Assembly: GCF_014649715.1 (NCBI RefSeq)
Contig: NZ_BMTO01000010.1
Span: forward strand, 121,688-185,687
DNA: 64,000 nt
Direction: 5' to 3'
Source of the DNA: Streptomyces lateritius
GTDB taxonomy: Bacteria > Actinomycetota > Actinomycetes > Streptomycetales > Streptomycetaceae
The position numbers and the translations under genes were made by a program. Of the stretch, positions 51,055 through 60,154 are shown one piece after another. The notes beneath the pieces are model-generated. The model made no database searches, was not told where the DNA came from, and saw only the letters and a list, made by a program, of their open reading frames with translations. Positions within the stretch are counted from its first letter, which is position 1, and each line of letters begins with the position of its first letter.

Positions 51055-51873
51055 CTAGGGGCAGCTCTCCTCGAACTTCACGGCGGTGAAGCTGACGGGT
51101 CGGCCGTTCAGCGCGGCGCCCGCCTCGGGGTCCTGCGTGCAGACCTTCCAGTTGGACTCCATGAGGACCATGCGGCCCTCGGCGGCGTCCGTCACGGTGA
51201 TGCTCGCGTTGGAGGGCAGGGAGCCTCGGGCGACCTTCACGGACTTCCCGGCGAAGTCCGGCATGGTGCCGCCCGCCTCGGTCTCCTCCCGCGCCCCCAA
51301 GTCGCTCTTCGGGCAGTTCTCCTCGAGCTTCACGGTGCCGAAGTCGACGGTGACGTCGGTCTTGTGGGTGCCGGGAGCCGGGGCTTGGAAACAGACCTTC
51401 CAGTTCCGGTCGAAGGCCTGGTTGCGACCGCGCCCGAGGGCGTCGTGCGAGCGGAGGCTGTAGAACCCGAGAGACTGCGCCTCGTCCTGCGCGTATTGGA
51501 GCCCCTTGCCCAGGAAGGCGGGCAGCTTTCCGGTGTCCGCCTTCTTACCGTCCGTCTTCCTGCCGGGCGCGGCGGACGGAACGCCGGAGGGAGCGGCGGG
51601 CGCGCTCGGTGTGGCGGTGGCAGGCCGGGAGGTGGCGGGTGCGGTGGGCGCCGGCTTCTCCCCGGCGGCCTTGCCGTCCGTGGTCTCGCCCTCACCGGTG
51701 ACGGCCCCGACGATCACGAGGAAGGCGAAGACACCGCCGAGGCTGATGCCGACGATCGCCCCGGTGGACAACTTCTTCCGGGGCGGCGGCCCCCAGGGGC
51801 CGGGCTGCTGAGGCCCGCCCCAGGCCGGCGGCTCGTCAGGTCGGCGCGGCGGACCGGGATGTTGCTGGCTCAA
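51055..51873 (-). CDS. Membrane-anchored protein with two PASTA-like domains
   Basis: 272 aa from TTG 51873 (GAGGGG five bases upstream). A Pro-rich cytoplasmic head (~33 aa) is followed by one helix (GAIVGISLGGVFAFLVIVGAVTG), then an Ala/Pro/Thr linker. Two repeats follow: KLPAFLGKGLQYAQDEAQSLGFYSL...NWKVCFQAPAPGT and TMPDFAGKSVKVARGSLPSN...NWKVCTQDPEAGA. Each has the PASTA order (P-D/A-F-GK, NWKVC-Q-P--G). It may sense cell-wall fragments. The two Cys of each repeat (VC, ENC/ESC) could form disulfides. Confidence 0.78.
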   Translation of the reverse strand: MSQQHPGPPRRPDEPPAWGGPQQPGPWGPPPRKKLSTGAIVGISLGGVFAFLVIVGAVTGEGETTDGKAAGEKPAPTAPATSRPATATPSAPAAPSGVPSAAPGRKTDGKKADTGKLPAFLGKGLQYAQDEAQSLGFYSLRSHDALGRGRNQAFDRNWKVCFQAPAPGTHKTDVTVDFGTVKLEENCPKSDLGAREETEAGGTMPDFAGKSVKVARGSLPSNASITVTDAAEGRMVLMESNWKVCTQDPEAGAALNGRPVSFTAVKFEESCP

Positions 51874-52068
51874 GGTGTCCCCTCGTGCGGCATGTGGTGA
51901 TCGTGTGTGCTTGACGTGAACATACCGTCATGACGAGCGGAAGTGGAGGGGGTACCACCGGATCCGACGACAGCTCGGCTCCGAGGGGTAGCAATCGCTT
52001 TCTGCCGCGGGCATGCTGTCGGCCACGCGCCGACCGCCGGGCGCTCGCCTCCAGGAGGTCCCTCCCCG

Positions 52069-54570
52069 ATGCACCCCGCCATGCGCTCCGACACGCCCTC
52101 CCCCAGCCACAGCCCCGGCCCCGGTCTGGGCCCCGCGCACTCCCCCGCGCCCGCCTCCCTGCTGTCCCGACGCGCCGTGCTGCGCGCCGCCCTCGGCGCC
52201 GCCGCTCTCGCGCCGTTCGCGGTGCCGGCCGCAGCGACACCCGCGTACGGCGCCGACGCCTACGACACGCTGCGCCTGAAGTGGCGGGACCTGCTCCTCG
52301 GCGCGAACTTCTCGCCCACCGCCGAGCCCTTCGCCTCCAAGCTGGCCGCCCTCGGCGCCACCGCCCGCGATCTCCGCTCCTCCATGGCACCGGTGCACGG
52401 CTCCCTCTGGCCGGACCTGCCCTACGCGGACCCCGAACCGGACACGGACGCCGAGTCGTACACGTACTCCGGCAATCTCAACACCAGTTACAACCGGCTG
52501 CGCACCCTCACCGAGGCGTACTCCCAGCCCGGCACGGGCCTCACGGGCGACACGGCCCTGCGGGTCGAGATCCTCGCGGGCCTCGACCACCTCCACGACC
52601 AGGCGTACCACGCGAACCGGACCCGCTACGGCAACTGGTACAACTGGCAGATCGGCATCCCGCAGGCGCTGCTCGACATCGACGCCCTCCTGTACGACCA
52701 TCTCGGCACCGCGCGCGTCACCGAACACTGCGCCGCCGTCGACCGCTTCGTCCCGGACAGCGTTGTCGCGAACTACACCGGCACCTCCACCGGAGCAAAC
52801 CGGGTGGACCTGTGCCGGGTCCTCGCGCTGCGCGGCGTCATCGGCAGGTCCGCCGCCAAACTGGCCCTCGCCCGCGACGCGCTCTCGCCGGTCTTCCCGT
52901 ACGTCACGAACGGGGACGGGCTCCACGCCGACGGCAGTTTCATCCAGCACACCTACGTCCCCTACGCCGGTTCCTACGGTGCCGTCATGCTCGGCGGCCT
53001 CTCCCTCCTCCTCGCCCTGTTCAAGGGTTCGACGTGGGAGGTCACGGACAGCGGCCGGCAGATCGTGTTCGACTCCGTCGAGAAGGCGTACGCGCCCTTC
53101 CTCTTCAACGGTCTCGCCATGGACGCCGTCTCCGGGCGGGCGGTCAGCCGGGGCGTGCAGAAGACGGACACCAGAGGCGTCCGCCAGGACGACCACCTGC
53201 GCGGCCACTCGGTCATCGCCTGCGTCGCCCTGCTCGCGCAGAGCGCCTCGGCCGCGGAGAAGACCCGCTGGGACGGCATGGTCAAGGGCTGGATCGCCCG
53301 CGACCAATACAGTCCACTGCTCGCCAGTCCCGCGCTCGGCGTCGCCGCGCTCGCCCGTCTCAAGACCGTCGACGACGGTACGGCCGCGGCGAGCCCCGAG
53401 CCGGCCGGCCACCGGCTCTTCCCCGGCATGGACCGTGCCGTGCACCGCCGCGCCGGCTGGGCGGCCTCGCTCTCCATGGCGTCGAACCGGATCACGTACT
53501 ACGAGAACGGCAACGGCGAGAATGTGCGCGCCTGGCACAGCGGCTCCGGAATGCTCTACTGGTGGGGCCACGACTTCGCCAACGGTCAGTACAGCGACCA
53601 CTTCTGGCCCACCGTCGACCCCTACCGGCTGCCCGGCACCACCGCGTCCCGCAAGCTCCTCGCCGACGGCGAAGGCGGTGTCTGGGGCGCGGCCCGGCCC
53701 GACGTACGCTGGGTCGGCGGGACGACCGACGGAACGTACGCGGCGGTGGGGCAGTACCTCAAGGGCCTGTCCTCCACCCTCCTGGCCAAGAAGTCCTGGT
53801 TCTTCCTGGACGACGCGGTCGTCTGCCTGGGCGCCGGGATCCACGGGCGCGATGGCACGGGCGTCGAGTCGGTCGTCGAGAACCGGAACCTCGGTGCGAC
53901 CGGCGGCCACGCCTTCACCGTCGACGGCACGGCCCAGCCGACGACGCTCGGCTGGAGCGCCACTCTCACCGGGGCGCGCTGGGCCCACCTCGCCGGGCAC
54001 GCGGGGTACGTCTTCCCGGGCGGCGCCCCCTCGTTGAAGGCACTGCGCCAGGCGCGCACGGGCGCCTGGTCGGACATCAACAAGGGCGCGGTGACGGATC
54101 CGGTCACCCGCCGGTACCTCACCCTCTGGTTCGACCACGGGACCGATCCGACGTGGGCGACGTACGCGTACGTCGTGATGCCGGGCGCCGGTCAGGCGCA
54201 GACGGCCGCCCGCGCCGCGGACACGGGCTGGCTCACCGTGCTCGCCAACACCAACGGTCAGCAGGGCGTGCGCGTCGCCTCCCTGGGCCTCACCGGGATC
54301 AACTTCTGGCTCGGCGGCACGGTCGGCGAGGTCACCGCCGGCGCTCCCGCCTCCGTGCTGATCCGCGAGTCCGGTACCACCGCGACGGTCTGTGTCTCCG
54401 GCCCCCTGCGGGACGGGGCGACGATCGAACTGACGTGGCACCGGCCGGTGTCGGCGGTGCTGTCCAAGGACTCCACGGTCCAGGTGACGGCCACGGGCTC
54501 CGCGCTCCAGCTGCGGATCGCTCCGGGAACGCTCGCCGCCACGCACAAGGCGGTGGCCCGACTCGCCTGA
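52069..54570 (+). CDS. Secreted polysaccharide lyase family 8 (hyaluronate/chondroitin/xanthan lyase)
   Basis: 833 aa from ATG 52069 (AGGAGG ten bases upstream). A TAT signal SRRAVLRAALGAAALAPFA ends near AYGA. The alpha/alpha toroid holds YGNWYNWQIGIPQALLD (about 186-202) and GSFIQHTYVPYAGSYG (about 287-302), the latter carrying the catalytic His and Tyr. NRITYYENGNGENVRAWH and FANGQYSDHFWPTVDPYRLPGTT are further PL8 blocks before the beta-sandwich. It cleaves uronic-acid-containing polysaccharide by beta-elimination; the exact substrate cannot be told. Confidence 0.92.
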   Translation: MHPAMRSDTPSPSHSPGPGLGPAHSPAPASLLSRRAVLRAALGAAALAPFAVPAAATPAYGADAYDTLRLKWRDLLLGANFSPTAEPFASKLAALGATARDLRSSMAPVHGSLWPDLPYADPEPDTDAESYTYSGNLNTSYNRLRTLTEAYSQPGTGLTGDTALRVEILAGLDHLHDQAYHANRTRYGNWYNWQIGIPQALLDIDALLYDHLGTARVTEHCAAVDRFVPDSVVANYTGTSTGANRVDLCRVLALRGVIGRSAAKLALARDALSPVFPYVTNGDGLHADGSFIQHTYVPYAGSYGAVMLGGLSLLLALFKGSTWEVTDSGRQIVFDSVEKAYAPFLFNGLAMDAVSGRAVSRGVQKTDTRGVRQDDHLRGHSVIACVALLAQSASAAEKTRWDGMVKGWIARDQYSPLLASPALGVAALARLKTVDDGTAAASPEPAGHRLFPGMDRAVHRRAGWAASLSMASNRITYYENGNGENVRAWHSGSGMLYWWGHDFANGQYSDHFWPTVDPYRLPGTTASRKLLADGEGGVWGAARPDVRWVGGTTDGTYAAVGQYLKGLSSTLLAKKSWFFLDDAVVCLGAGIHGRDGTGVESVVENRNLGATGGHAFTVDGTAQPTTLGWSATLTGARWAHLAGHAGYVFPGGAPSLKALRQARTGAWSDINKGAVTDPVTRRYLTLWFDHGTDPTWATYAYVVMPGAGQAQTAARAADTGWLTVLANTNGQQGVRVASLGLTGINFWLGGTVGEVTAGAPASVLIRESGTTATVCVSGPLRDGATIELTWHRPVSAVLSKDSTVQVTATGSALQLRIAPGTLAATHKAVARLA

Positions 54571-54718
54571 CGGCCGGTGTCGCCCCGGAAGGCGATGTAC
54601 GTACCCGACGACCGCCCCTGGCGTACGGCCCGCGCATATGATCATGAGGAAGGCGGACGATGCCGGCGGACGACGACGGCCGACCGACCCGGCTGACGAC
54701 GGCGGAGGCTCGACGACC

Positions 54719-55537
54719 ATGACGGACCAGCGCGTGTACCTCGTGACCGGCGGCGGGACGGGCATCGGTGCCTCGACCGCCCGGCTGCTGCGCGAAGCGG
54801 GGCACCAGGTGGTGATCTCCGGGCGCCGGCCCGAGCCCCTGCGGCTCGTCGCGGAGGAGACCGGGGCCCTGGCGTTCCCGTCCGACATCGGCGACCCCGA
54901 CGCGGTACGCGCACTCGTCGACGCGGCCGTCGCCGCGTACGGCCGCCTCGACGGGCTCGTCCTCAACGCCGGTATCGGGCGCGGCGGCGGCGTGGGCGAG
55001 GTGACGCCCGAGGACTGGGAGACGGTGATGCGGACCAACCTCACCGGGCCCTTCCATCTGCTGCGCGCCGCCCTCCCCCATCTGCTCGCCGCCCGTGGCG
55101 CGGTGGTCGCGGTCGCCTCGGTGTCCGCCCTGCGCAACGGCGTGGGCAACGCCGCCTACGCCACCTCCAAGGCGGCGCTGCTCCAGCTCTGCCGTTCACT
55201 CGCGGTCGACTACGGGGCCCAGGGCCTGCGGGCCAACACGGTGTGCCCCAGCTGGGTGCGCACCGACATGGCGGACCGCCGGATGGACCGGTTCGCCGAG
55301 GAGGCGGGGCTCGGGGAGGGCGGTGTCGAGGCGGCGTACGAGGAGGTGACGCGGGTGCTGCCCGCCGGGCGGCCCGGTGAGCCGCGCGAGGTCGCCGAGG
55401 CCGTGGCCTGGCTGCTGTCGCCCGCTTCCTCGTTCGTCAACGGAGCGGTGCTCACCGTCGACGGCGGCGCCACCGCTCTCGATCCGGGCACCCTCGCCTT
55501 CGACTTCCGGATCGAGCCCCGGACGCCGCGCGCCTGA
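54719..55537 (+). CDS. Short-chain dehydrogenase/reductase
   Basis: 272 aa from ATG 54719 (GGAGG upstream). NAD(P) loop LVTGGGTGIGAS at 8-19, NAGIGRGGG, catalytic S (VASVSALRNG), Y and K (YATSKAAL), then PSWVRTDM. The C-terminus LTVDGGATALDP is typical of the 3-oxoacyl-ACP-reductase-like group. Cofactor preference and substrate unknown. Confidence 0.9.
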   Translation: MTDQRVYLVTGGGTGIGASTARLLREAGHQVVISGRRPEPLRLVAEETGALAFPSDIGDPDAVRALVDAAVAAYGRLDGLVLNAGIGRGGGVGEVTPEDWETVMRTNLTGPFHLLRAALPHLLAARGAVVAVASVSALRNGVGNAAYATSKAALLQLCRSLAVDYGAQGLRANTVCPSWVRTDMADRRMDRFAEEAGLGEGGVEAAYEEVTRVLPAGRPGEPREVAEAVAWLLSPASSFVNGAVLTVDGGATALDPGTLAFDFRIEPRTPRA

Positions 55538-55561
55538 TGCCCGTCTTCGGTCAGTGGCCGG

Positions 55562-56161
55562 TCATGCCGGGGATTCGTCGTCGTCGGGATGCCAGACGCA
55601 GGAGACGACGACCACCAGCGGCCAGAGGGACTGCATACACGTGACGAGGCGTTCGGCGACGCCCGCGGCGCCGTGGCCGTTCAGCTCGATCAGGAACCAG
55701 CCCGCACCGAGGGCCATCGCCGTGGTCGCCGCGAGGGCGGGCACGGGCCGCAGGCCCCAGGGTGCGGATCGGCCGCGATCGGCGGCCAGAACCGGCCACA
55801 GCGCCAGCAGGGCGAACCCGATCACGGCGACCGCCCCATGGCGCAGGGACCCCCCGCTGCTCGGCGCCGGGAGCAGAGCCACCACCAGCGCCGCCACCCC
55901 GCCGCCGGCCAGCGCCACCCGCCCGGCGAACGCGGCGGCGCGCAGCCCCCAGGCGGTCAGCAGGTGGCAGAGGCCCAACGCGAGGAACGCTCCGGTCATC
56001 ACCCAGAATCCGGCGGCGCCGTAGGCAGCCAGGACGCTGATCGTCTGTCTGACGGGGTCATAGGCGGGCCCTTCCAGCTGTGCCGCGATCATCCAGCCGC
56101 CGACCAGCAGGACGGGGGCGCTCCCCGACGAGAACAGGGCCCACCTGGGTACGGATCGCAT
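55562..56161 (-). CDS. DUF998-family membrane protein
   Basis: 199 aa, six helices. PVLLVGGWMIAAQLEGPAYDPVRQTISVLAAYGAAGFWVMTGAF is the DUF998 signature (DP-R-TIS-L). Other helices include GVAALVVALLPAPSSGGSLRHGAVAVIGFALLALWPVLA and LATTAMALGAGWFLIEL-type segments. Function unknown. It is convergent with the SDR gene and divergent from the FAD oxidoreductase/ECF41 operon. Confidence 0.82.
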   Translation of the reverse strand: MRSVPRWALFSSGSAPVLLVGGWMIAAQLEGPAYDPVRQTISVLAAYGAAGFWVMTGAFLALGLCHLLTAWGLRAAAFAGRVALAGGGVAALVVALLPAPSSGGSLRHGAVAVIGFALLALWPVLAADRGRSAPWGLRPVPALAATTAMALGAGWFLIELNGHGAAGVAERLVTCMQSLWPLVVVVSCVWHPDDDESPA

Positions 56162-56274
56162 CGGCCCACCGTAGAGCGCTCGATCGTTCCTCCCCGGGCG
56201 CACGCACGGGAGGGAATCCGAATGGGCCTGCGGGACCCGCCGCGGAGTGTTCCGGGTCACACGAGGTCGTGCGA

Positions 56275-56301
56275 TGTCACATCGCCCGGTCGCCCGGTGT
56301 C
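56275..56301 (+). promoter_or_regulatory. ECF41-type promoter
   Basis: TGTCACA, 16 bases, then TGTC. The published ECF41 consensus has TGTCACA at -35 and CGTC at -10, so only one base differs. It lies 46 bases before the oxidoreductase start and should make the operon autoregulated by its own sigma factor. Confidence 0.75.
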
Positions 56302-56347
56302 TAGAGGTCGTACACCGTGAACCGCTTCTGGCTCCGAAGGAGACACC

Positions 56348-57559
56348 ATGACCGAGAACACCGAGGTGATCGTGATCGGCGGCGGGTACGCCGGCGTGAT
56401 GGCCGCCAACCGCCTGACACAGCGTGACGACGTGGCCGTGACACTGATCAACCCGCGCCCGACCTTCGTCGAGCGGATCCGTCTGCACCAGCTGGTGGCC
56501 GGCTCCCACGAGGCGGTCGTCGACTACCGAGAGGTCCTGCGCGAGGGCGTCCGGCTGGTGGTCGACACCGTGACGCGGATCGACGCGGCCGAGCGCGGGG
56601 TGACGCTGGCGAGCGGCGGCACGCTCGGCTACGACCATCTGGTGTACGCGGTGGGCAGTGGCAGCGCCGACCCGCGCGTGCCCGGAGCGTCGGAGTTCGC
56701 CTACCCGATCGCCACGCTGGAGGAGGCCCGGCGGCTGCGGCCCGTCCTCGACGCCGCGTCGGCCACCGCCGCCGTGACGGTGGTCGGAGGCGGCCCGACC
56801 GGCATCGAGACCGCCGCCGAACTGGCGGAGGAGGGCCGCGCTGTGACGCTCGTCTGCGGCGGGGTGCTCGGCCCGTACCTGCACCGTCGGGGCCGGCGAT
56901 CGGTCGCCAGGCGGCTGGCCGGCCTCGGTGTCACCGTGCTCGAAGGCCCGGACACGAAGGTGACCGCGGTGACCCGTGATGCCGTGCGGCTCAGCGGCGG
57001 GCGCACGCTGCCGAGCGAGGTGACCGTCTGGACCGCCGGATTCGGCGTGCCGGAGCTGGCCGCCCGCAGCGGTCTGAGCACCGACGCCTTGGGCCGCCTG
57101 CTCACGGACGAGACCCTGACCAGCGTGGACGACGCACGTATCGTCGCGGCCGGCGACTCGGCGGCGCCGTCGAACCTGCCGCTGCGGATGAGCTGCCAGG
57201 CGGCGATGCCTCTGGGCGCGCGGGCCGCCGACACGGTGCTCAGCCGGATCGCGGGCGAGCGGCCCGCGCCCCTCAACCAGGTGTTCGCTGGCCAGTGCGT
57301 CAGCCTGGGCCGACGCGCCGGCATCTTCCAGTTCGCCCACAGGAACGACGTCGCGCTGTGGTTCCACATCGACGGCCGCCCCGGTGCGAAGCTCAAGGAG
57401 TTCGTGTGCAAGTCCGTCGTCAAGCATCTGGGCGACGAGGCACGCAAGCCCGGCTCGTACAGTCTGCACCGCATGCCGGGAGGCGCCGAGCGCCGGCAGC
57501 TGCTGCGGGCGGCCACCCCGGCGGCTCCGGCTGCAACGCCCGCCGCCGACCGGTCCTGA
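56348..57559 (+). CDS. NAD(P)/FAD-dependent oxidoreductase (NDH-2-like), ECF41 partner
   Basis: 403 aa. FAD loop IVIGGGYAGVMAANRL at 9-24; second nucleotide loop VTVVGGGPTGIETAAELAEEG near 142-162; ATG motifs VWTAGFGV and IVAAGDSAAP. It belongs to the type-II NADH dehydrogenase/AIF-like group. ECF41 sigma genes are typically next to an oxidoreductase, epimerase or carboxymuconolactone decarboxylase (COE genes), which fits here. It lies 24 bases before the sigma gene, with ATG and a GGAG site. Confidence 0.9.
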   Translation: MTENTEVIVIGGGYAGVMAANRLTQRDDVAVTLINPRPTFVERIRLHQLVAGSHEAVVDYREVLREGVRLVVDTVTRIDAAERGVTLASGGTLGYDHLVYAVGSGSADPRVPGASEFAYPIATLEEARRLRPVLDAASATAAVTVVGGGPTGIETAAELAEEGRAVTLVCGGVLGPYLHRRGRRSVARRLAGLGVTVLEGPDTKVTAVTRDAVRLSGGRTLPSEVTVWTAGFGVPELAARSGLSTDALGRLLTDETLTSVDDARIVAAGDSAAPSNLPLRMSCQAAMPLGARAADTVLSRIAGERPAPLNQVFAGQCVSLGRRAGIFQFAHRNDVALWFHIDGRPGAKLKEFVCKSVVKHLGDEARKPGSYSLHRMPGGAERRQLLRAATPAAPAATPAADRS

Positions 57560-57583
57560 ATCGATGAACGAGAGGGTCGAGAG

Positions 57584-58480
57584 ATGACCGACCGCACCAC
57601 CGACCCGGCGACCGAGACGTTCGTCGCCCACCGCAACCTGCTCTTCACCGTCGCGTACGAGATGCTCGGATCGGCCGCCGACGCCGAGGACGTCCTCCAG
57701 GAGACCTGGCTGCGGTGGGTCGAGGTCGACATGACGCAGGTGCGCGACGAGCGCGCGTACCTGGTGCGGATGACGACCCGGCAGTCGCTCAACCGGCTGC
57801 GCACGCTGCAGCGCCGCAGGGAGGCGTACGTCGGCTCATGGCTGCCCGAGCCGCTGCTCACCGCGCCGGACGTGGCGGACGACGTCGAACTCGCCGAGAG
57901 CGTGTCGATGGCGATGATGCTCGTCCTCGAAACACTGTCGCCGACCGAACGGGCCGTCTTCGTGCTGCGGGAGGTCTTCGACGTCGGTTACGACGAGATC
58001 GCCGCCGCGGTCGACAAGAGCCCGGCGGCCGTCCGCCAGATCGCGCACCGCGCCCGCCGGCACGTCGACGCCCGCCGCCCGCGCCAGGCGGTTCCGCCGA
58101 GTGTGACGAGTGCGGCGCTGGAGTCGTTCCGGCGCGCGGCCGAAACAGGGGACCCGCAGGCCCTCCTCGACGTGCTCGCCCCGGATGTCGTCCTGATGAG
58201 CGACGGCGGCGGTATCAAGAGGGCCGCGCTGCGGCCGATCACCGGCGCCGACAAGGTGGCCCGCTTCCTGCTCGGAGGTCTCGGCAGGCACAAGCGCGCG
58301 ATCACCGTCGCTCCGACCGTGGTCAACGGCGGCCCGGCGCTTGTCGTGCACGTGGACGGCGAACTGGACGGCGTCATGGTCGCCCGTGTCGAGGACGCCC
58401 GCATCACCGGTCTCTACTACGTCCGCAACCCGGAGAAACTGTCCCACGTCGGATCCGAGGCGTCGCTCACCCTGCGATGA
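57584..58480 (+). CDS. ECF41-family RNA polymerase sigma factor (SigJ-like)
   Basis: 298 aa. Sigma-2 (LLFTVAYEMLGSAADAEDVLQETWLRW) and sigma-4 (LSPTERAVFVLREVFDVGYDEIAAAVDKSPAAVRQIAHRAR) are followed by a SnoaL-like domain of ~110 residues. The ECF41 marks are all present: WLPEPLL in the linker (about 85), the DGGG loop, and NPEKL near the end (about 282). In this family the C-terminal domain controls activity in place of an anti-sigma factor. It is cotranscribed with the oxidoreductase from a matching promoter. Confidence 0.93.
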   Translation: MTDRTTDPATETFVAHRNLLFTVAYEMLGSAADAEDVLQETWLRWVEVDMTQVRDERAYLVRMTTRQSLNRLRTLQRRREAYVGSWLPEPLLTAPDVADDVELAESVSMAMMLVLETLSPTERAVFVLREVFDVGYDEIAAAVDKSPAAVRQIAHRARRHVDARRPRQAVPPSVTSAALESFRRAAETGDPQALLDVLAPDVVLMSDGGGIKRAALRPITGADKVARFLLGGLGRHKRAITVAPTVVNGGPALVVHVDGELDGVMVARVEDARITGLYYVRNPEKLSHVGSEASLTLR

Positions 58481-58514
58481 ACAGGCACCGGGGTCCTGGT
58501 TCCGGCTTCTGTGT

Positions 58515-58548
58515 GGCGGCTCCGGCCCAGGGGTTGACCGGAGCCGCC
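58515..58548. terminator. Terminator of the ECF41 operon
   Basis: GGCGGCTCCGG pairs with CCGGAGCCGCC (11 bp, 12-base loop), 35 bases past the sigma stop. It could also stop the leftward transcript from 58650. Confidence 0.75.
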
Positions 58549-58657
58549 CACAAGCACCCGCGCTGAGCGCGCGGCTGCGCCGTTCAAACACGAGGGCCGT
58601 CTGAGGAGGAGGGGGCGACCCTGCGGTGTTCTGTCCGGGCCCGGGGAGGGCACCCTT

Positions 58658-58686
58658 AGTAAATATCCATACCGTCGAGTAGGCAA
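58658..58686 (-). promoter_or_regulatory. Leftward promoter without a coding gene
   Basis: On the minus strand TTGCCT (58681-58686), 17 bases, TTTACT (58658-58663). The RpiR-type palindrome is directly upstream. The transcript would run toward the terminator at 58515-58548 without a convincing ORF. Confidence 0.45.
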
Positions 58687-58690
58687 GGGA

Positions 58691-58704
58691 ATGAAAATTT
58701 TCAT
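58691..58704. promoter_or_regulatory. RpiR/MurR-type operator
   Basis: ATGAAAATTTTCAT, a perfect 14-bp palindrome of the type bound by MurR/RpiR regulators, 24 bases from the 3' end of the rpiR-type gene. A weaker match, TGAAAACGTTCA, overlaps that gene's stop at 58719-58730. Confidence 0.7.
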
Positions 58705-58727
58705 GCACTTCGACGGCGTGAAAACGT

Positions 58728-59654
58728 TCAGTCGTCCAGGAAGAAGTGGTGCTGTTCCGCCGCCTGCTCGTACTTCTCCAGCCGGATCTGCGTACGCTCC
58801 GGGTCCGCGTCCGCCATGGCCTGGAGGATGGCCGCCGACAGCACCCCAGGCGCCGCGTACGAGTCGAAGACGAGCCGTGAGCCCGTGCCGGCGGTGAACA
58901 CCACATCGGCCTCGTCGACGAGCGGCCCGAGCGCGAGGTCGGTGATCAGCGCGACGGCCAGGCCGGCGTCGCGCGCGGCGCGGACGACGGCGAGGGTCTC
59001 GTTGGCATGCCGGGGCATCGCGAAGGCCAGCACCCATGTGCCGCCCGCCTCGCGCGCCTGGAGCAGCGCGTCGTAGGCGACACTGCCGCCCCGCGTCACC
59101 ACCCGTACATCGGGATGGATGCGGCGCGCGGCGTACGCGAAGTACTCGGCGAGTGAGACCGAGATCCGCAGACCGAGGACCGTCAGAGGCACGGACCGGG
59201 CCAGTTCGCGGCCGATGTCGAGGATCCGGTCGGGGTCGGCGAGCACACGCCGCAGGGCCGTCAGGTTCTCGATCTCGGCGTCGACCGCCGACTGGAGTTC
59301 GTTACGGAGCCTCTCCTCGCCCCCGGCCGGTGCGCCGGCGACCGCGCTGAGCGCGATGGGCTGCAGGGCCTCCCGGAGGGCGGGGTACCCGCTGAACCCC
59401 AGGGACGAGGCGAACCGGGTCACCGATGGCTGGCTGACACCCACCCGCTCAGCGAGCTCGGTGATCGACAGGAACGCGGCCTCGGTGAGGTGGTCGATCA
59501 GGAACTGGGCGATGCGCCGCTGCGCGGGCGACAGCCGGTGCCCGCCGAACAGAGACCGCACCCGTTCGGCGGGGGAAGCCGCCTCCGTCTCGGCCGAGCG
59601 TCTGCCCGGTGTGATCGCCGCGGCCTGTGCGCGCGCCTGCTGCCCAGATGGCAC
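58728..59654 (-). CDS. MurR/RpiR-family transcriptional regulator with SIS domain
   Basis: 308 aa from GTG 59654, chosen for AAGGAGG six bases upstream. HTH_6 domain: LSPAQRRIAQFLIDHLTEAAFLSITELAERVGVSQPSVTRFASSLGFSGYPALREAL. The SIS sugar-phosphate isomerase-like domain follows (RSVPLTVLGLRISVSLAEYFAYAARRI; LVFDSYAAPGVLSAAILQAMA). It should respond to a sugar phosphate or amino-sugar phosphate. No target sugar gene is adjacent, though a perfect operator lies just beyond its end. Confidence 0.9.
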   Translation of the reverse strand: MPSGQQARAQAAAITPGRRSAETEAASPAERVRSLFGGHRLSPAQRRIAQFLIDHLTEAAFLSITELAERVGVSQPSVTRFASSLGFSGYPALREALQPIALSAVAGAPAGGEERLRNELQSAVDAEIENLTALRRVLADPDRILDIGRELARSVPLTVLGLRISVSLAEYFAYAARRIHPDVRVVTRGGSVAYDALLQAREAGGTWVLAFAMPRHANETLAVVRAARDAGLAVALITDLALGPLVDEADVVFTAGTGSRLVFDSYAAPGVLSAAILQAMADADPERTQIRLEKYEQAAEQHHFFLDD

Positions 59655-59846
59655 GGTGTGCCTCCTTCTCGTCCCACTGCTGCCCAAGATAGTTCACACG
59701 CCCAGGGCCCCCGCCGGACGCGGCACTCGCCGGTGGAACGGGTGGAGCCGGGGGCCACCCGGGGCGATGGCCGCCGGCGGGGCCGCTGCGGAACACCTGT
59801 CGCGCTGAGGTGAGTTGGGGGCGCCCGCGTCGCGACGCGCACCCCG

Positions 59847-60154
59847 TCAGGCGTCCCAGGTGCCCGGCGCTGCGGCGGCGCGCGGGTGAAGCCGGTGAAG
59901 TCCCGGGGCGGGCGCCCCGGCACCGTCGCCACGTCGCCGCTGAGCCAGCCGAGACCGCCGGAACCCACCTGCTCGTACGGGCCGGCCGGCATTGCCACCC
60001 ATTCCTCGGGCGCCCCCTGCGCACGCTGATCGTCCGCGAATGCCTCCGCGCTCAGCGGCACCCAGCGGATGTCCCGCCCAGCGGCCTTCGCGATCTCCGC
60101 GACCGGGTCCTGGTTCACGGAGCCGTGATGCCGCAAGCGCCCTGTCGTGGTCAT
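59847..60154 (-). pseudogene. C-terminal stub of an NmrA-like NAD(P)-binding protein
   Basis: AEIAKAAGRDIRWVPLSAEAF, PEEWVAMPAGPYEQVG and LGWLSGDVATVPGRPPRDFTGFTR match the end of NmrA/atypical SDR proteins (~290 aa); then the frame shifts and AAAAPGTWDA-stop is read in another frame at 59847. The N-terminal Rossmann half is missing. The piece begins near 60120. Confidence 0.6.

Noticed and set aside
51905-51945. TTGACG followed by CATACC as a promoter for the PL8 gene
   Set aside because: The spacing between the two is about four bases, far from the needed 16-18, and no other -10 fits.
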